DNA of 64,000 nucleotides from Polychytrium aggregatum (lineage: Eukaryota > Chytridiomycota > Chytridiomycetes > Polychytriales). Both the position numbers and the translations under genes were made by a program. Where the stretch lies: contig NW_026516203.1 of the NCBI RefSeq assembly GCF_025602895.1, positions 186,001-250,000 on the forward strand, in the 5' to 3' direction. The notes under the pieces are model-generated. The model had not been told where the DNA came from, made no database searches, and was given only the letters and a program-made list of their open reading frames with translations. Shown piece by piece: positions 9,628 to 20,212 of this stretch (position 1 is its first letter; every line of letters begins with the position of its first letter).

Positions 9628-12600
9628 AGCCGTCTCCCCTTCCTCCAGAAGCAAGCGTCGATGGTAAGGAGCATGAGGTAAGTGTCGAACGCATGGCTAT
9701 GTGTGGAATGATCAATGTAGTCGGTGGTGGATCGCACTCTGTCAAACCCGCCTCTTCTAAGGGCACATCTGGCTCCCAGATGTCTTTGACAGAGCTCCCG
9801 ATCTCCACACCACCTGCGAACTTGGTCATCTGCTCGAACCATGCTGCCGACACTGATCTCTGCTCCGAGCCTTCTTCGTGCGTCTCGTCGATTTCTTCGT
9901 CTTCTCCCGTTTTCTCCGCTTCTCTTGTTCTCCCTTCTGGTCGCTCCCTCTCTTGCCAACTTCTCGTCGATTCTGGTGCCTCCGGCAACTTCATCGACGA
10001 GAGCTTTGTTGACCGCTTCTCGGTCCCCCTCGTTTCCAAATCCACTCCCCTCCCTGTCCAAGGTGTCGATGGCCAGCCACTTTCTTCCGGCCCCATCACT
10101 TTTGAGACGGAACCCCTCAAGATTGTTCTTGGGGACTACACTCAACACCTTTCCTTTGATGTCATTAAGTCTCCCCACCAACCTGTTATCCTTGGCTATC
10201 CCTGGCTGCAGTCCATCGAACCCAGGTTCCACTGGGCTCGTGGACTCCTTTGCCTTCCCCGTCCTGCAAACCACATCCTCAAGGTTGTGGATGCCTCTTC
10301 CCTCCCTTCCGTTTCTTCCGTTTCTCCTTCTCCCCTTCCTCTTGTTGGCGACACACCCAATGTTTTCCCTCGTGCCTCTACCGACACCACTGTGGTGCTC
10401 GCTTCTTCGCCTCGCACCGTTTGTACTCGCGAAGATGATCAGAATAAAGTGATCGCTCAACGTTATTCTGATTGTGTTCCGAGTGAGGTGCCCTGTTCCT
10501 GTGCTGCTCGTCCTGGTCCCTCCGGTCTCGTCTCCGTCCGTCCTGGTCTCCCCGGTCCCGTTGCTCCCAGCCCCGCTCCTGTCCGTGTCCAAGCGATCAG
10601 GTACAAGTCGTTGGAGCAGTCCGTCCTCGACACACAGTCTAGCCCCGACCCCCTGACTGTGTTCCAAGTCCTCGTCCTTCCTGCCACCGATCCGGATCCG
10701 ACGCCCCTCTCGACGTCGATCCCCGAGGAGTACAAGTCGTTTGGCTCAGTCTTCTCGAAGCAGGAAGCCGATTCGTTGCCCCCGCACCGGACGTACGACT
10801 GCCCGATCGACCTGGAGCCCGGCAAGACCCCCAAGTTCGGACCGCTCTACTCCCTGTCAGAGCCCGAACTCAAGGCCCTTCGTGAATACCTCGACGACAA
10901 CCTCGTCAAAGGGTTCATCCGTCCTTCGTCCTCTCCCGCCGGTTCTCCGATCCTTTTCGTCAAGAAGAAGGACGGCTCTCTGCGTCTCTGCGTGGACTAT
11001 CGCGCATTGAACACGATCACGGTCAAGAATCGTTACCCCTTACCGTTGATCAATGAGATGCTGGACCGAGTCCGGGACGCGAAGGTGTTCACGAAGCTGG
11101 ACCTCCGCGGGGCCTACAACCTGCTGCGTATCCGCGCAGGCGACGAGTGGAAGACGGCCTTTCGCACTCGTTACGGCCAGTTCGAGTACTTGGTGATGCC
11201 CTTTGGACTCACCAATGCTCCGGCCACCTTCCAGCACTTCATCAACGATGTCCTTCGTGATGAACTGGACAACTTTGCGATTGCCTACCTTGACGACATT
11301 TTGATTTACAGCGCTGACCCCACTCAGCATGCAAATCACGTCAAGCAGGTCCTGGCCAAGCTCCAGGCTGCAAAGTTGTACTGCAAGCTGGAGAAGTGCG
11401 AGTTCTCCAAGGACAAGGTCTCATTCCTCGGCTACGTCATCTCGCCCAAGGGTATCGAGATGGAACGAGCAAAGCTCTCCGCCATTGTCGACTGGCCCGT
11501 CCCCCGCAATGTCTCCGACCTTCGCTCCTTCATTGGGTTCTCGAACTTTTACCGTCGCTTCATTGACGGATATGCCAAGATCGCCGGTCCGCTCACGCTC
11601 CTGTTCAAGAAGTCCCAGGTCTTCCGCTGGTCCCCCGACGCCCACAAGGCTTTCCAGTCCCTCAAGGAAGCCTTCGTCTCCGAGCCCGTCCTTGCGCACC
11701 CCGACCCATCCAAGCCCTTTGTCGTGGAGTCTGATGCCTCAGACTTTGCGATCGGATGCGTCCTGTCCCAGCGCGGCTCCGATGGCCACCTGCACCCGTG
11801 CTCCTTCCACTCCCGCACGCTCATGGATGCTGAACGCAACTACAGCATCTATGAGAAGGAGCTCTTGGCCATCAAGGAGGCTTTCGAGGTCTGGCGACAC
11901 TACCTCGAAGGTGCCCAACACCCAGTCCAAGTCCTTACCGACCACAAGAACTTGGAATACCTGGCGTCGGCCCGCATCCTCAACCAGCGACACGCCCGGT
12001 GGTCGCAGTTCCTGTCTCGGTTCGACCTCCGGATCCAGTACCTCCCCGGTCCAAAGAACGGCAAGGCCGACGCTCTCTCCCGCCGCCCGGACTACGTCCC
12101 TCCGTCCGCACCTGTGTCCAAGGAGCCTCCCCCGTTGCTGCCACCTTCGTCGTTCGCCTGTGCCGTCCGTCGCTCCTCGGATGCAAGTTCCACTCGCCCT
12201 GTGGACTTGCTCAAGCTCATTGCCGAGGAGCAACCCAAGGACCCGTCCCTGGACCAGCTCCGCAACGATCCCAAGTATGTCCTGAAGGATGGTCTCCTCA
12301 CCTTCATGGACAAGATCGTTGTGCCCGAGTCGTGTCGAGTCCCCGTCCTCAAGTCATGCCACGATCCTGTCGCTGTTGGACATCCTGGCATTCGGCGGAC
12401 TCGGGCACTGATCTCGAGGCAGTTCTGGTGGCCCTCAATCCGCAAGGATGTCCAGGCTTATGTCTCGACGTGCGACACTTGTGCACGCTCGAAAGTCCCT
12501 CGACATAAGCCGTTTGGATACTTGCAGCCCCTCCCGACGGCATCGCGACCCTGGTCTCTGGTGACGATGGACTTTATCACCGACCTCCCCGAGTCCAACG

Positions 12601-13652
12601 GCAAGACTTGCATCTTTGTCGTCGTCGATAGCCTGACCAAGATGGCCCACTTCCTTCCCTGTCGGTCCCTCCCAAGTGCCGAGGAAACAGCGTCGCTGTT
12701 CCTCGACAACATCTTCCGTCTCCACGGTCTCCCGGACAACATCGTCTCGGACCGAGGAAGCCAGTTCACCTCGCGGTTCTGGCAGGCCCTGTGCTCAGAA
12801 CTCGGCATCAAGACCAGTCTGTCCACGGCGTTCCACCCCCAAACCGATGGACAGACTGAGCGGGTCAACCAAGTCATCAACCAGCATCTCCGCTGCTACA
12901 CCTCGTACCAGCAGGATGACTGGGCGATGCTGCTCCCGCTCGCCGAGTTCTCATACAACAACCTCGAGCACACCTCGACCAAGGCCTCCCCGTTCCTGGC
13001 GACTTACGGCTTCAACCCTCGATTCGAGTCTCCGGTCCTTCCTTCCAGCCTCGATGTCCCCTCCGCGACCGACCGAGTCGAACACCTTCAGCACAACTTG
13101 GCGTTGCTGAAGGAGAACCTCGAGAAGGCCAAGGCGGACTACAAGCGCTTTGCGGATGCCCACAAGTCCGACGCTCCCAAGTTCGCTCCTGGCGATCAAG
13201 TCTGGGTCCTAACACGCAACATCAAGACCACCCGTCCAAGCAAGAAGTTGGACTACCAGCGCATCGGACCCTACAAGATCGTCGAAGCCATCGGTTCCCT
13301 CGCCTTCCGCCTCGACCTTCCCAAGGATCTCAAGATCCATCCGGTGTTCCATGTCTCCCTCCTTGAGCCCCACAAGTCGAACACCCTCCCCGGCCGCATC
13401 CAAGACCCTCCTCCGCCAGTCCGCGTCGACGACCACTTGGAGTATGAAGTCCAGGAGATCCTCGACTCCAAGCTGGTCCGCGGTAAGTTGAGCTATTTCG
13501 TTGATTGGAAGGGCTACTCGACTGATCATCGCAGCTGGGAGCCCGCCAACTACGTTAACGCTCCCGACAAGATAGCCGACTTCCACCGCCGGTACCCCGA
13601 CAAGCCTGGACTTATTGTTCGCAGGAGTGGCCGTAGTTTGGGGAGGGGATGA
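9591..13652 (+). CDS. pol: Pol of element 1 (PR-RT-RNaseH-IN-chromodomain), made by -1 frameshift
   Basis: Copies the element RNA into DNA and inserts it. The coordinate starts where the -1 frame begins after AAC; the first in-frame ATG is 9693. Counted from 9693, the order is: aspartic protease (LLVDSGASGNF, D93), reverse transcriptase (YLDDILIYS, Y532), RNase H (SDASDFAIGCVLSQ), integrase zinc finger (CDTCARSK), DDE core (SDRGSQFTSRFW, then HPQTDGQTERVNQ) and a C-terminal chromodomain from about residue 1251 (YEVQEILDSK, FVDWKGYS, SWEPANYV). Chromodomains steer such integrases towards marked chromatin. The stop codon 13650-13652 abuts the 3' LTR. All catalytic motifs are intact. Confidence 0.95.
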   Translation, partial: RPGPDLSGGLDLEPSPLPPEASVDGKEHEVSVERMAMCGMINVVGGGSHSVKPASSKGTSGSQMSLTELPISTPPANLVICSNHAADTDLCSEPSSCVSSISSSSPVFSASLVLPSGRSLSCQLLVDSGASGNFIDESFVDRFSVPLVSKSTPLPVQGVDGQPLSSGPITFETEPLKIVLGDYTQHLSFDVIKSPHQPVILGYPWLQSIEPRFHWARGLLCLPRPANHILKVVDASSLPSVSSVSPSPLPLVGDTPNVFPRASTDTTVVLASSPRTVCTREDDQNKVIAQRYSDCVPSEVPCSCAARPGPSGLVSVRPGLPGPVAPSPAPVRVQAIRYKSLEQSVLDTQSSPDPLTVFQVLVLPATDPDPTPLSTSIPEEYKSFGSVFSKQEADSLPPHRTYDCPIDLEPGKTPKFGPLYSLSEPELKALREYLDDNLVKGFIRPSSSPAGSPILFVKKKDGSLRLCVDYRALNTITVKNRYPLPLINEMLDRVRDAKVFTKLDLRGAYNLLRIRAGDEWKTAFRTRYGQFEYLVMPFGLTNAPATFQHFINDVLRDELDNFAIAYLDDILIYSADPTQHANHVKQVLAKLQAAKLYCKLEKCEFSKDKVSFLGYVISPKGIEMERAKLSAIVDWPVPRNVSDLRSFIGFSNFYRRFIDGYAKIAGPLTLLFKKSQVFRWSPDAHKAFQSLKEAFVSEPVLAHPDPSKPFVVESDASDFAIGCVLSQRGSDGHLHPCSFHSRTLMDAERNYSIYEKELLAIKEAFEVWRHYLEGAQHPVQVLTDHKNLEYLASARILNQRHARWSQFLSRFDLRIQYLPGPKNGKADALSRRPDYVPPSAPVSKEPPPLLPPSSFACAVRRSSDASSTRPVDLLKLIAEEQPKDPSLDQLRNDPKYVLKDGLLTFMDKIVVPESCRVPVLKSCHDPVAVGHPGIRRTRALISRQFWWPSIRKDVQAYVSTCDTCARSKVPRHKPFGYLQPLPTASRPWSLVTMDFITDLPESNGKTCIFVVVDSLTKMAHFLPCRSLPSAEETASLFLDNIFRLHGLPDNIVSDRGSQFTSRFWQALCSELGIKTSLSTAFHPQTDGQTERVNQVINQHLRCYTSYQQDDWAMLLPLAEFSYNNLEHTSTKASPFLATYGFNPRFESPVLPSSLDVPSATDRVEHLQHNLALLKENLEKAKADYKRFADAHKSDAPKFAPGDQVWVLTRNIKTTRPSKKLDYQRIGPYKIVEAIGSLAFRLDLPKDLKIHPVFHVSLLEPHKSNTLPGRIQDPPPPVRVDDHLEYEVQEILDSKLVRGKLSYFVDWKGYSTDHRSWEPANYVNAPDKIADFHRRYPDKPGLIVRRSGRSLGRG
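13640..13649 (+). other. polypurine tract of element 1
   Basis: GGGGAGGGGA directly before the 3' LTR, the usual primer for plus-strand DNA synthesis. It overlaps the end of pol. Confidence 0.7.
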
Positions 13653-14037
13653 TGTGATGATCATGCACGTTGGGAACACGTGTGGACTGCTGCGCGTGAT
13701 GCACCGTGAGTCATGTTTGTTTGTCTTGGCGTGTATTCCCTGATTGGCTGGCGCCGATGACTCTTACTTCGCCTCCGACTGCGCTGTGCTTCGCCCCTCT
13801 CTCTAGCAGCTCCGCCTCCCTCGCACCCCCATCTCGTCCCTCGTTTGTCGCTCCACCCCTCTCGCCCACTTTCGCCCTTCGGTTTCCCTCTTGGCTATAA
13901 AGCCCCTCCTTTCTTGCACCCATTTTGTATCTGCAGTTCGAACAACACTTGTTGTTATCTGATAAGTCGTAATATAGCTTATCGTTGTTCGCCAAGCACC
14001 TGGTCGTCCAGTGTCGTTGCTTGTCGTGGTCCTCACA
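13653..14037 (+). repeat. 3' LTR of element 1
   Basis: Same length and sequence as 8121-8505 and followed by the target duplication ATGCC at 14038-14042. Confidence 0.97.
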
Positions 14038-14421
14038 ATGCCAATGGCGATGTCGATGCCGACCCAGCCATGCCCAGCCCGCCATCGGCTGCTGAGCCTT
14101 TCTCTGTCTTGCCGCTGCCTCGCCCTTCGTGTCCACGAGCAATCCTGCCCTGCTTGTCCCTGTTGATTCTGCCTCCCCACCAGCATCGGTCCCTTCTTTG
14201 GGCCAGCCAGCCAGCGTACACCAGGCTCGCCTGACACCGGCCCATTCCTCCCCCATCTGGCTCAGCGTCGGTCACGCCCGTAATCGCCCGAGGCAGACCA
14301 CCACATCCACCCTCGGCTATTTGGGCGACAAGACCGCCGTTCCTCCGTGGCAGTCCGGCCAGCCCAGGAATACTGCTTGTCAGCCAGCACTCGCCAGCAC
14401 ACGACTACCGGCGTGGGGAGG
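14038..14421. other. host spacer between the two retrotransposons
   Basis: 384 bp of host DNA. It begins with the ATGCC duplication and ends with GGAGG, the duplication of element 2. An open frame from about 14096 would run in frame into the sequence after 19893 if element 2 were absent. Its composition (Pro/Ser/Ala-rich, no domain) does not support a gene. Confidence 0.5.
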
Positions 14422-14730
14422 TGTAGGAGATGGTATCTCCGACGCTGTGCTGCGCGTACTGCGCGTACTGCGCGGCGCAGTGGGTCGTGACCTGTGCTGC
14501 GCTTTGCGTTTTCACGCACCGCAGGCAGGCCACCGCAGGGTATACCTGCGGGTTGCCCCCGTTCCCCCCGTTTGTCTGGAGTTCGGTTTTATCGTGAATA
14601 AACGTAAGTGCTCCCCGAGCTCACCCGTCCGCTAGAGTAGCCTAGCACCGCCCTGTTCTGCCCCGTCCTGTCTTGTCTTGTACCCCCTCCCTCCCCGTCT
14701 TGCCCCAACGTCCCAGTAGTGGACGTTACA
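14422..14730 (+). repeat. 5' LTR of element 2
   Basis: 309 bp, matching 19580-19888. It contains an AATAAA polyadenylation-type hexamer at 14597-14602. Short palindromes sit near both edges: GGAGAT/ATCTCC after the start, and AACGTCC/GGACGTT before the end. Confidence 0.96.
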
Positions 14731-14742
14731 TGGTAGCATCGG
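14731..14742 (+). other. tRNA-type primer binding site of element 2
   Basis: TGGTAGCATCGG starts immediately after the LTR. TGG complements the CCA end of tRNAs, and TGGTAGCA resembles sites for initiator tRNA-Met. The exact tRNA cannot be assigned without the genome's tRNA set. Confidence 0.6.
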
Positions 14743-14852
14743 AAATCCTCGTCTTGTTTTCGTCCTGTTTGTCCTCTTTCTAGATCCTCAAGCTGGATCC
14801 CGCCTCTCTTGCCGACCGACTCTCCTCTCTGTCCCTGGAGCCTGCCCCTGCC

Positions 14853-15674
14853 ATGAGCAACCCCCGCCCACTTCCGGAAGCCTTCCTCAAGACCTTCCGT
14901 GCCCCAGTGTTTACTGGGAAGAGCCGCTCCTCCTCGGTGGAGGACTGGCTGCAGCAACTCGAGGACTACCTCGATGCTGCCCAAGTCGCCCCCACCCACC
15001 ACATCGTCGCCGCCAAGCTCTGCTTAAAGGACCAGGCGTACCGTTGGTACCGCCGCCAAGGGTTCGACGAGCAGAGCGAAGGTGTGTTTGACGACTTCAA
15101 GGACCGCCTCCGTCGCCGCTTCGGCAGCCCCAATGCTGAACTCATTGCCCGTGACAAGCTATACTCTCTCGTGCAGCGTGGTTCTGTGACCCGCTACATC
15201 GAGGAGTTTGAAGACCTCTCCTCCCAGATTGAGGAGCTGGGCTCTGCTGATGCGATGTACCTCTTCCAGAAGGGCCTCAAGCCCAAGATCAGAGAGTACA
15301 TCGCCAGCAACCCTGATGCCCGCAAGTCCCTGGACGTGATGATGGACGTTGCCGAGAACCTCGACAACGTCCAGTACCATGGCCGCCAGTTCTACCCGCA
15401 GCTGGCAGGCGGCCATCGGTCTCATCACGTCCCAGCCCGTCCGCCTCGCCCGGCCCCGCCCGCAAGACCCATGCCTGAGCCCATGGACGTTGACGTCAAC
15501 GCCATGGAGGCTCGTGGCCCTCCCCGCTCCCGGTTCCAGCAAGCTGCCACTGTCTCCCCCAAGGACAGACAGAAGCAGGAGGACCTCCGCCATGGTTCCT
15601 GCTTCTTCTGTCACCGACCGGGACACCAGGCCAAGGAGTGCCCCATGAAGTCGGGAAACGGCCGACCCTACTAG
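14853..15674 (+). CDS. gag: Gag of element 2
   Basis: 273-residue structural polyprotein. The retrotransposon gag domain spans about residues 20-170 ([57 protein letters not shown]). A proline-rich segment and one CCHC knuckle ([14 protein letters not shown], near residue 250) follow. The TAG stop at 15672-15674 forms the end of the 5' arm of the frameshift hairpin. Confidence 0.92.
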   Translation: MSNPRPLPEAFLKTFRAPVFTGKSRSSSVEDWLQQLEDYLDAAQVAPTHHIVAAKLCLKDQAYRWYRRQGFDEQSEGVFDDFKDRLRRRFGSPNAELIARDKLYSLVQRGSVTRYIEEFEDLSSQIEELGSADAMYLFQKGLKPKIREYIASNPDARKSLDVMMDVAENLDNVQYHGRQFYPQLAGGHRSHHVPARPPRPAPPARPMPEPMDVDVNAMEARGPPRSRFQQAATVSPKDRQKQEDLRHGSCFFCHRPGHQAKECPMKSGNGRPY

Positions 15675-15696
15675 GTGGCTCTGGAGCCCTAGTAGG
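15653..15696 (+). promoter_or_regulatory. -1 ribosomal frameshift signal between gag and pol (element 2)
   Basis: GGGAAAC at 15653-15659 is read G GGA AAC in the gag frame. After a 7-nt spacer an 8-bp stem (CCTACTAG 15667-15674 with CTAGTAGG 15689-15696) encloses a second 4-bp stem (GGCT/AGCC). Pol is in the -1 frame and open across the site. Confidence 0.85.
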
Positions 15697-18600
15697 AGAC
15701 CAACGCCGTGGATTGCTCAATGCAGTCCACGCGTCTCCAGAGGAAGTTCACCTCGCCCCCTCCCCCGAAGGAGAAACAAACCAAGTGTTGTGCGTCGTGC
15801 GAGAGGTGCATGGTGGCGCAAGCCGCCTGCCTCTCCACGAACGTGAAGAGAAAACCAAAATTGAAAACCAAAACAAAAAAGAAAATCAAGAACCCTTGAG
15901 GGACAGGACCGCCTGTGCCCTCACCCCTGTCAAGTCGTGTGTGTCGGATGCTTCCGACATGTGTCCGCAAGCCGTGGACGTCGTGTGCAATGGCGTGCTG
16001 ACGCCGCAGGCCCCCGCAATGGCCGAACCCTATCCAAAATGTCCGAGTGGCCGTGATGAAGCCAACCAAGACCAAGTGTCGCCCGTTCCCCCAAGTCAAG
16101 TCATGGTGCAGGAGGCTGTGCAGGAGGACCATGAAGAGTCCCTGCTGTACCTCCCTGCCACCGTCCAAGGTCACACCGTCCGAATGATGGTGGACTCTGG
16201 AGCAAGCTGCAACTTTGTCAGCAGACGCTTGCTCCAGGAGCTCAACATACATGCAACCAAGAAGAAGTCGCCGATGAGTGTGGCGCTTGCAGACGATCGT
16301 GTGCAGCAGTGCACACACCAAGTGGTCCTGCGAGTGGCCCTCCATCCCAAGTACCATCCTGTCCTGTTGTTCCAAGTGATCGACACCAAGTTCGATGCCA
16401 TCCTCGGCATGAGCTGGCTTGCTCGTGCCGAGCCGACTCCAGTCGTCGACTGGAAAGGCCGCACTGTCCGTGTTGGCCCTGACATTGTCCTGCAGGGCAT
16501 GGCCTCACCCAACATGCCACCTCTCCTCTCAGCCATGCAATTCAAGAGGCTGATCAAGAAGGACACGTCGTTCCTCTGTGTCGTGCGTGAGGTCGACGAC
16601 ACCGACCAAGCCGGTCCCGGTCCCCCGCCTGTGGTGACCAAGCTGCTCGACGAGTACAAGGACGTATTCCCCGACCAGTTGCCACAATGCCTGCCACCCC
16701 AACGCACCGTCGATCATCGCATCGACATCGAACCAGGCTCGTCGCCTCCGTCAAGACCGACGTACCAACTGTCGCTGACGGAGATGGACGAACTCAAGCG
16801 CCAGTTGGATGACCTCCTCGCCCATGGGTTCATCCGCCCGAGCCAGTCACCGTATGGTGCACCAGTGCTCTTTGTCAAGAAGAAAGAAGGTGATCTCAGG
16901 ATGTGCGTCGACTATCGCGCACTAAACAAACAGACCATCAAGAACACCTACCCGTTGCCCAGGATCGACGAGTTGATGGATCGTCTGAGTGGAGCAAAGG
17001 TCTTTAGCAAGATAGACCTCCGCTCAGGCTACCATCAGATCCGCATCCACGAGGATGATGTCCACAAGACCGCCTTCAGGACTCGCTACGGACTGTACGA
17101 GTTCCTAGTGCTGCCGTTCGGATTGACGAACGCACCTGCCACGTTCATGCAGCTGATGAACGATGTGTTCCGCCAAGAGCTCGACAACTCTGTCATCGTG
17201 TACCTGGATGATATCCTTGTGTACAGCAAGGATGAAGCGACCCATGAAGGTCATGTCGCCCGCGTGCTGGCCAAGCTACGCGAGCACAAGTTGTATGCCA
17301 AACTGTCCAAGTGTGAGTTCTTCAAGAATCAAGTCCCGTTCCTGGGACACGTTGTCTCAGGAAGAGGAATCGAAGTCGACCCCGCCAAGGTCAAGTCTGT
17401 GGTCGAGTGGCCGCCGCTCGCATGCGTCTCTGACGTGCAGTCGTTTCTCGGTCTCGTCAACTACTACCGCCGATTCATCCCCGATCTGGCGCGCACTGCC
17501 GGTCCACTCACAGACCTACTCCGCAAAGAGTGCCCCTTCGTGTGGGACCACCCACAACGCCAAGCGTTCGAGACCCTCAAGCACGCCTTGACGAACGCTC
17601 CTGTCCTCGCTGTGTTCGACCCGAACACGGATGTCTCCGTGCACACCGACGCCTCCGACTTTGCGGTGGGAGCTGTTTTGATGCAGGAGGGAAGGCCCGT
17701 TGCCTTCGAGTCGCGCAAACTGTCCCAACACGAGATCAACTATCCCGTGCACGAGAAGGAGCAGCTTGCGATCATCTACGCGCTGCAGAAGTTCCGAGTG
17801 TACCTCCACGGTACCGCCAAGCCCTTCAAGATTGTGACGGACCACCAGTCACTGCGTTACCTCGACACCAAGAAGAACCTGAGCCGACGCCAAGCGCGAT
17901 GGATGGAGTTCCTCGCCGAGTACAACTACGAGGTTGTATACCAGAAAGGCAAACTCAATGTGGTGCCTGACGCACTGTCCCGACGCCCCGACTACCAATT
18001 GGCGTCACTGTACGAGTCGACTGTCAGTGTCGACAACACGATGCTGGATGTTGTCCGAGACAACATCGCCAACGACAAACAGTTCGGAGAACTGTTCCGA
18101 AAGGTGTCTAAGCTCCCCAAGGACGACGAATCATCCGAGTACACAGTGCGTGATGGCCTGCTCCTCCTGAAGAAGGACAGCCGTGTCTGTGTGCCGGACA
18201 TTCCGTCGTTGAAGACCAAGTTGCTCCAAGAGGTCCACGACTCGCCCCTCGCTGGACACTTTGGAGTCGAGAAGACATACGACCGACTGGCCAAAGTCGC
18301 ATACTGGCCTGGAATGAAGCGCACCGTCGAGAAGTACATCGAGTCCTGCCATACCTGCAAGATGGTCAAGTCACGCACGACCCGAGAGCAAGGATTGCTG
18401 CAACCCCTGCCTGTTCCCGACCGCCCCTGGACCAGCATGTCCATGGATCTCATCACGCATCTACCGACGACCAAGTTGGACCACGATGCAATCGCTGTCT
18501 TTGTCGACAGGTTCAGCAAGATGGCACACTTTGTGCCGTGCCAGACGACATGCTCCGCGCCTGACCTTGCACTGCTGTTCTTCAAGCATGTGTTCAAGCA

Positions 18601-19570
18601 CCACGGCCTCCCAAAGTCCATCGTCAGTGATCGAGACCCCCGATTCACCTCCTTGTTTTGGACAAGTCTGTTCGACCATCTCGGCACCAAGCTGAACATG
18701 TCAACCTCGCACCACCAACAAACGGATGGACAGTCCGAGCGGACGATCCGCACCCTCGAGCAATACCTGAGGACATACGCCTCGACCAGCCAAGACGACT
18801 GGGACATACAGCTGAGTCATGCAGAGTTTGCATACAACACCGCCAAGTCGAGCACAACTGGCTTGAGCCCCTTTGAGGCGCTCTACGGATTCCAGCCTGA
18901 TGTTCCCACCTCCTTGACACTGACCGAGTCCACGGCTGGATTGCCTCCCAAACCAAGTGCCTTTGTCAAAGATCATCAAGTCCGACACAAGATGATCGCC
19001 GACGCGCTCACGGATGCGCAACAAGTGATGGCGAAGTACTACGACCGCCGACACCAGGATGTCTCCTTTGAAGTTGGAGACCTTGTCTACCTGGACGCCG
19101 ACAACATCAAGGTCCCCGAAGCCCAGTCAAAGAAGTTGTTGCCCAAGTACCGAGGACCGTTCAAGATAGCGGCCCGACCCAGTCCCCTCAACTACCTGTT
19201 GGACTTGCCACCTGGAAGCAAGCTCCATCCTGTCTTCCATGTGTCCAAGCTGCGTCGCCACACGACCCGCAGTCCAGCACAGTTCCCCGACGCCGACGAA
19301 GGTGTCCCGGACGACGCACCACTGGAAGACGACCTCGGACAATACTATACTCAAGAATATGAAGTCGAAAGGATCGTGAGGCACAAGAAAGTGGCTGATG
19401 GGTCACTTCGGTTTTATGTCAAGTGGGTTGGTTACCCACACTCGGGCAACACATGGCAAACACTGGAGGACTTGTCCCATGCACCCGAGGAGCTGAGTAA
19501 ATACGGTAAACACCTCGAGGAGCCCCAAATAAAGAGCACACGCAGGGCTCCTCGCAGGAAGCCTTCTTAA
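15659..19570 (+). CDS. pol: Pol of element 2 (PR-RT-RNaseH-IN-chromodomain), made by -1 frameshift
   Basis: The coordinate starts at the first -1 codon after the heptamer; an in-frame ATG also exists at 15638. Counted from 15638: an N-terminal linker rich in Lys/Glu/Asn (about 70-90), protease ([12 protein letters not shown]186), reverse transcriptase ([10 protein letters not shown]522), RNase H ([15 protein letters not shown]), integrase zinc finger (CHTCKMVKS), DDE core ([25 protein letters not shown]), and chromodomain from about 1241 ([26 protein letters not shown]). No stop or frameshift interrupts it. Confidence 0.95.
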   Translation, partial: RPTLLGGSGALVGDQRRGLLNAVHASPEEVHLAPSPEGETNQVLCVVREVHGGASRLPLHEREEKTKIENQNKKENQEPLRDRTACALTPVKSCVSDASDMCPQAVDVVCNGVLTPQAPAMAEPYPKCPSGRDEANQDQVSPVPPSQVMVQEAVQEDHEESLLYLPATVQGHTVRMMVDSGASCNFVSRRLLQELNIHATKKKSPMSVALADDRVQQCTHQVVLRVALHPKYHPVLLFQVIDTKFDAILGMSWLARAEPTPVVDWKGRTVRVGPDIVLQGMASPNMPPLLSAMQFKRLIKKDTSFLCVVREVDDTDQAGPGPPPVVTKLLDEYKDVFPDQLPQCLPPQRTVDHRIDIEPGSSPPSRPTYQLSLTEMDELKRQLDDLLAHGFIRPSQSPYGAPVLFVKKKEGDLRMCVDYRALNKQTIKNTYPLPRIDELMDRLSGAKVFSKIDLRSGYHQIRIHEDDVHKTAFRTRYGLYEFLVLPFGLTNAPATFMQLMNDVFRQELDNSVIVYLDDILVYSKDEATHEGHVARVLAKLREHKLYAKLSKCEFFKNQVPFLGHVVSGRGIEVDPAKVKSVVEWPPLACVSDVQSFLGLVNYYRRFIPDLARTAGPLTDLLRKECPFVWDHPQRQAFETLKHALTNAPVLAVFDPNTDVSVHTDASDFAVGAVLMQEGRPVAFESRKLSQHEINYPVHEKEQLAIIYALQKFRVYLHGTAKPFKIVTDHQSLRYLDTKKNLSRRQARWMEFLAEYNYEVVYQKGKLNVVPDALSRRPDYQLASLYESTVSVDNTMLDVVRDNIANDKQFGELFRKVSKLPKDDESSEYTVRDGLLLLKKDSRVCVPDIPSLKTKLLQEVHDSPLAGHFGVEKTYDRLAKVAYWPGMKRTVEKYIESCHTCKMVKSRTTREQGLLQPLPVPDRPWTSMSMDLITHLPTTKLDHDAIAVFVDRFSKMAHFVPCQTTCSAPDLALLFFKHVFKHHGLPKSIVSDRDPRFTSLFWTSLFDHLGTKLNMSTSHHQQTDGQSERTIRTLEQYLRTYASTSQDDWDIQLSHAEFAYNTAKSSTTGLSPFEALYGFQPDVPTSLTLTESTAGLPPKPSAFVKDHQVRHKMIADALTDAQQVMAKYYDRRHQDVSFEVGDLVYLDADNIKVPEAQSKKLLPKYRGPFKIAARPSPLNYLLDLPPGSKLHPVFHVSKLRRHTTRSPAQFPDADEGVPDDAPLEDDLGQYYTQEYEVERIVRHKKVADGSLRFYVKWVGYPHSGNTWQTLEDLSHAPEELSKYGKHLEEPQIKSTRRAPRRKPS

Positions 19571-19579
19571 GTGTGGGAG

Positions 19580-19888
19580 TGTAGGAGATGGTATCTCCGA
19601 CGCTGTGCTGCGCGTACTGCGCGTACTGCGCGGCGCAGTGGGTCGTGACCTGTGCTGCGCTTTGCGTTTTCACGCACCGCAGGCAGGCCACCGCAGGGTA
19701 TACCTGCGGGTTGCCCCCGTTCCCCCCGTTTGTCTGGAGTTCGGTTTTATCGTGAATAAACGTAAGTGCTCCCCGAGCTCACCCGTCCGCTAGAGTAGCC
19801 TAGCACCGCCCTGTTCTGCCCCGTCCTGTCTTGTCTTGTACCCCCTCCCTCCCCGTCTTGCCCCAACGTCCCAGTAGTGGACGTTACA
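19580..19888 (+). repeat. 3' LTR of element 2
   Basis: Matches 14422-14730. AATAAA at 19755-19760 may serve 3' end formation. It is followed by the GGAGG duplication. The purine tract before it (GTGTGGGAG, about 19571-19579) is weak. Confidence 0.96.
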
Positions 19889-20212
19889 GGAGGTGTGCCT
19901 GTCGCCGTCGCCCAGCCTTTCCCGTTTGCCGACTTGGTGGGACTCCCAGTGGCCAGCATGACCAGGCTGCGTGGGCAGCAAAGGGACCAGACAATCATGA
20001 TCATGGCCGTGGGGGGGGGAGTTGTCCCTCAGCACTGCTCCATACCCATGCTGATCCATACCCATGCTGCTCCCTCCTCATGCTGGCGGCTCGGGCTCCT
20101 CGTTCCGCGCGCTGCGAGCCGCCACCAGCACCGGGCGATGCCCTTGCAGCGGCCTTTGCGTTCTTGCTCGGCATCCTGGTCGGATGACTGCTCGGTCGAT
20201 CGTGTGCTCGCC
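19889..20212. other. host DNA between element 2 and membrane-protein candidate
   Basis: Begins with the GGAGG duplication. The frame is open into the next entry, but no conserved protein is seen before the ATG at 20213. Confidence 0.4.

Larger units (their letters stand above)
8121..14037 (+). mobile_element. intact Ty3/Gypsy chromovirus (element 1, Tf1/sushi-like)
   Basis: Complete LTR retrotransposon of 5,917 bp. LTRs of 385 bp begin TGTGA and end TCACA. The target duplication ATGCC is present at 8116-8120 and 14038-14042. Order: LTR, self-complementary primer site, gag, -1 frameshift signal, pol (protease, reverse transcriptase, RNase H, integrase, chromodomain), polypurine tract, LTR. 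The two LTRs look identical by eye and both frames are open, so it inserted recently and may be autonomous. The chromodomain places it among chromoviruses; gag and the priming site point to the Tf1/sushi branch. Confidence 0.97.
14422..19888 (+). mobile_element. intact Ty3/Gypsy chromovirus (element 2)
   Basis: Complete element of 5,467 bp with 309-bp LTRs (TGTA...TACA) that read identically. The target duplication GGAGG is at 14417-14421 and 19889-19893. It encodes Gag with one zinc knuckle, a -1 frameshift signal of the same design as element 1, and Pol ending in a chromodomain. It differs from element 1 in LTRs, gag, codon choice and priming site, so it is a separate family and not a copy. 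Confidence 0.97.

Noticed and set aside
9618-10667. Long minus-strand frame opposite the start of pol
   Set aside because: Shadow of pol; low-complexity Gly/Arg/Glu translation with no motif.
14129-14635. Open frame crossing the left edge of element 2
   Set aside because: It starts at GTG, half of it is LTR sequence, and the protein has no domain.
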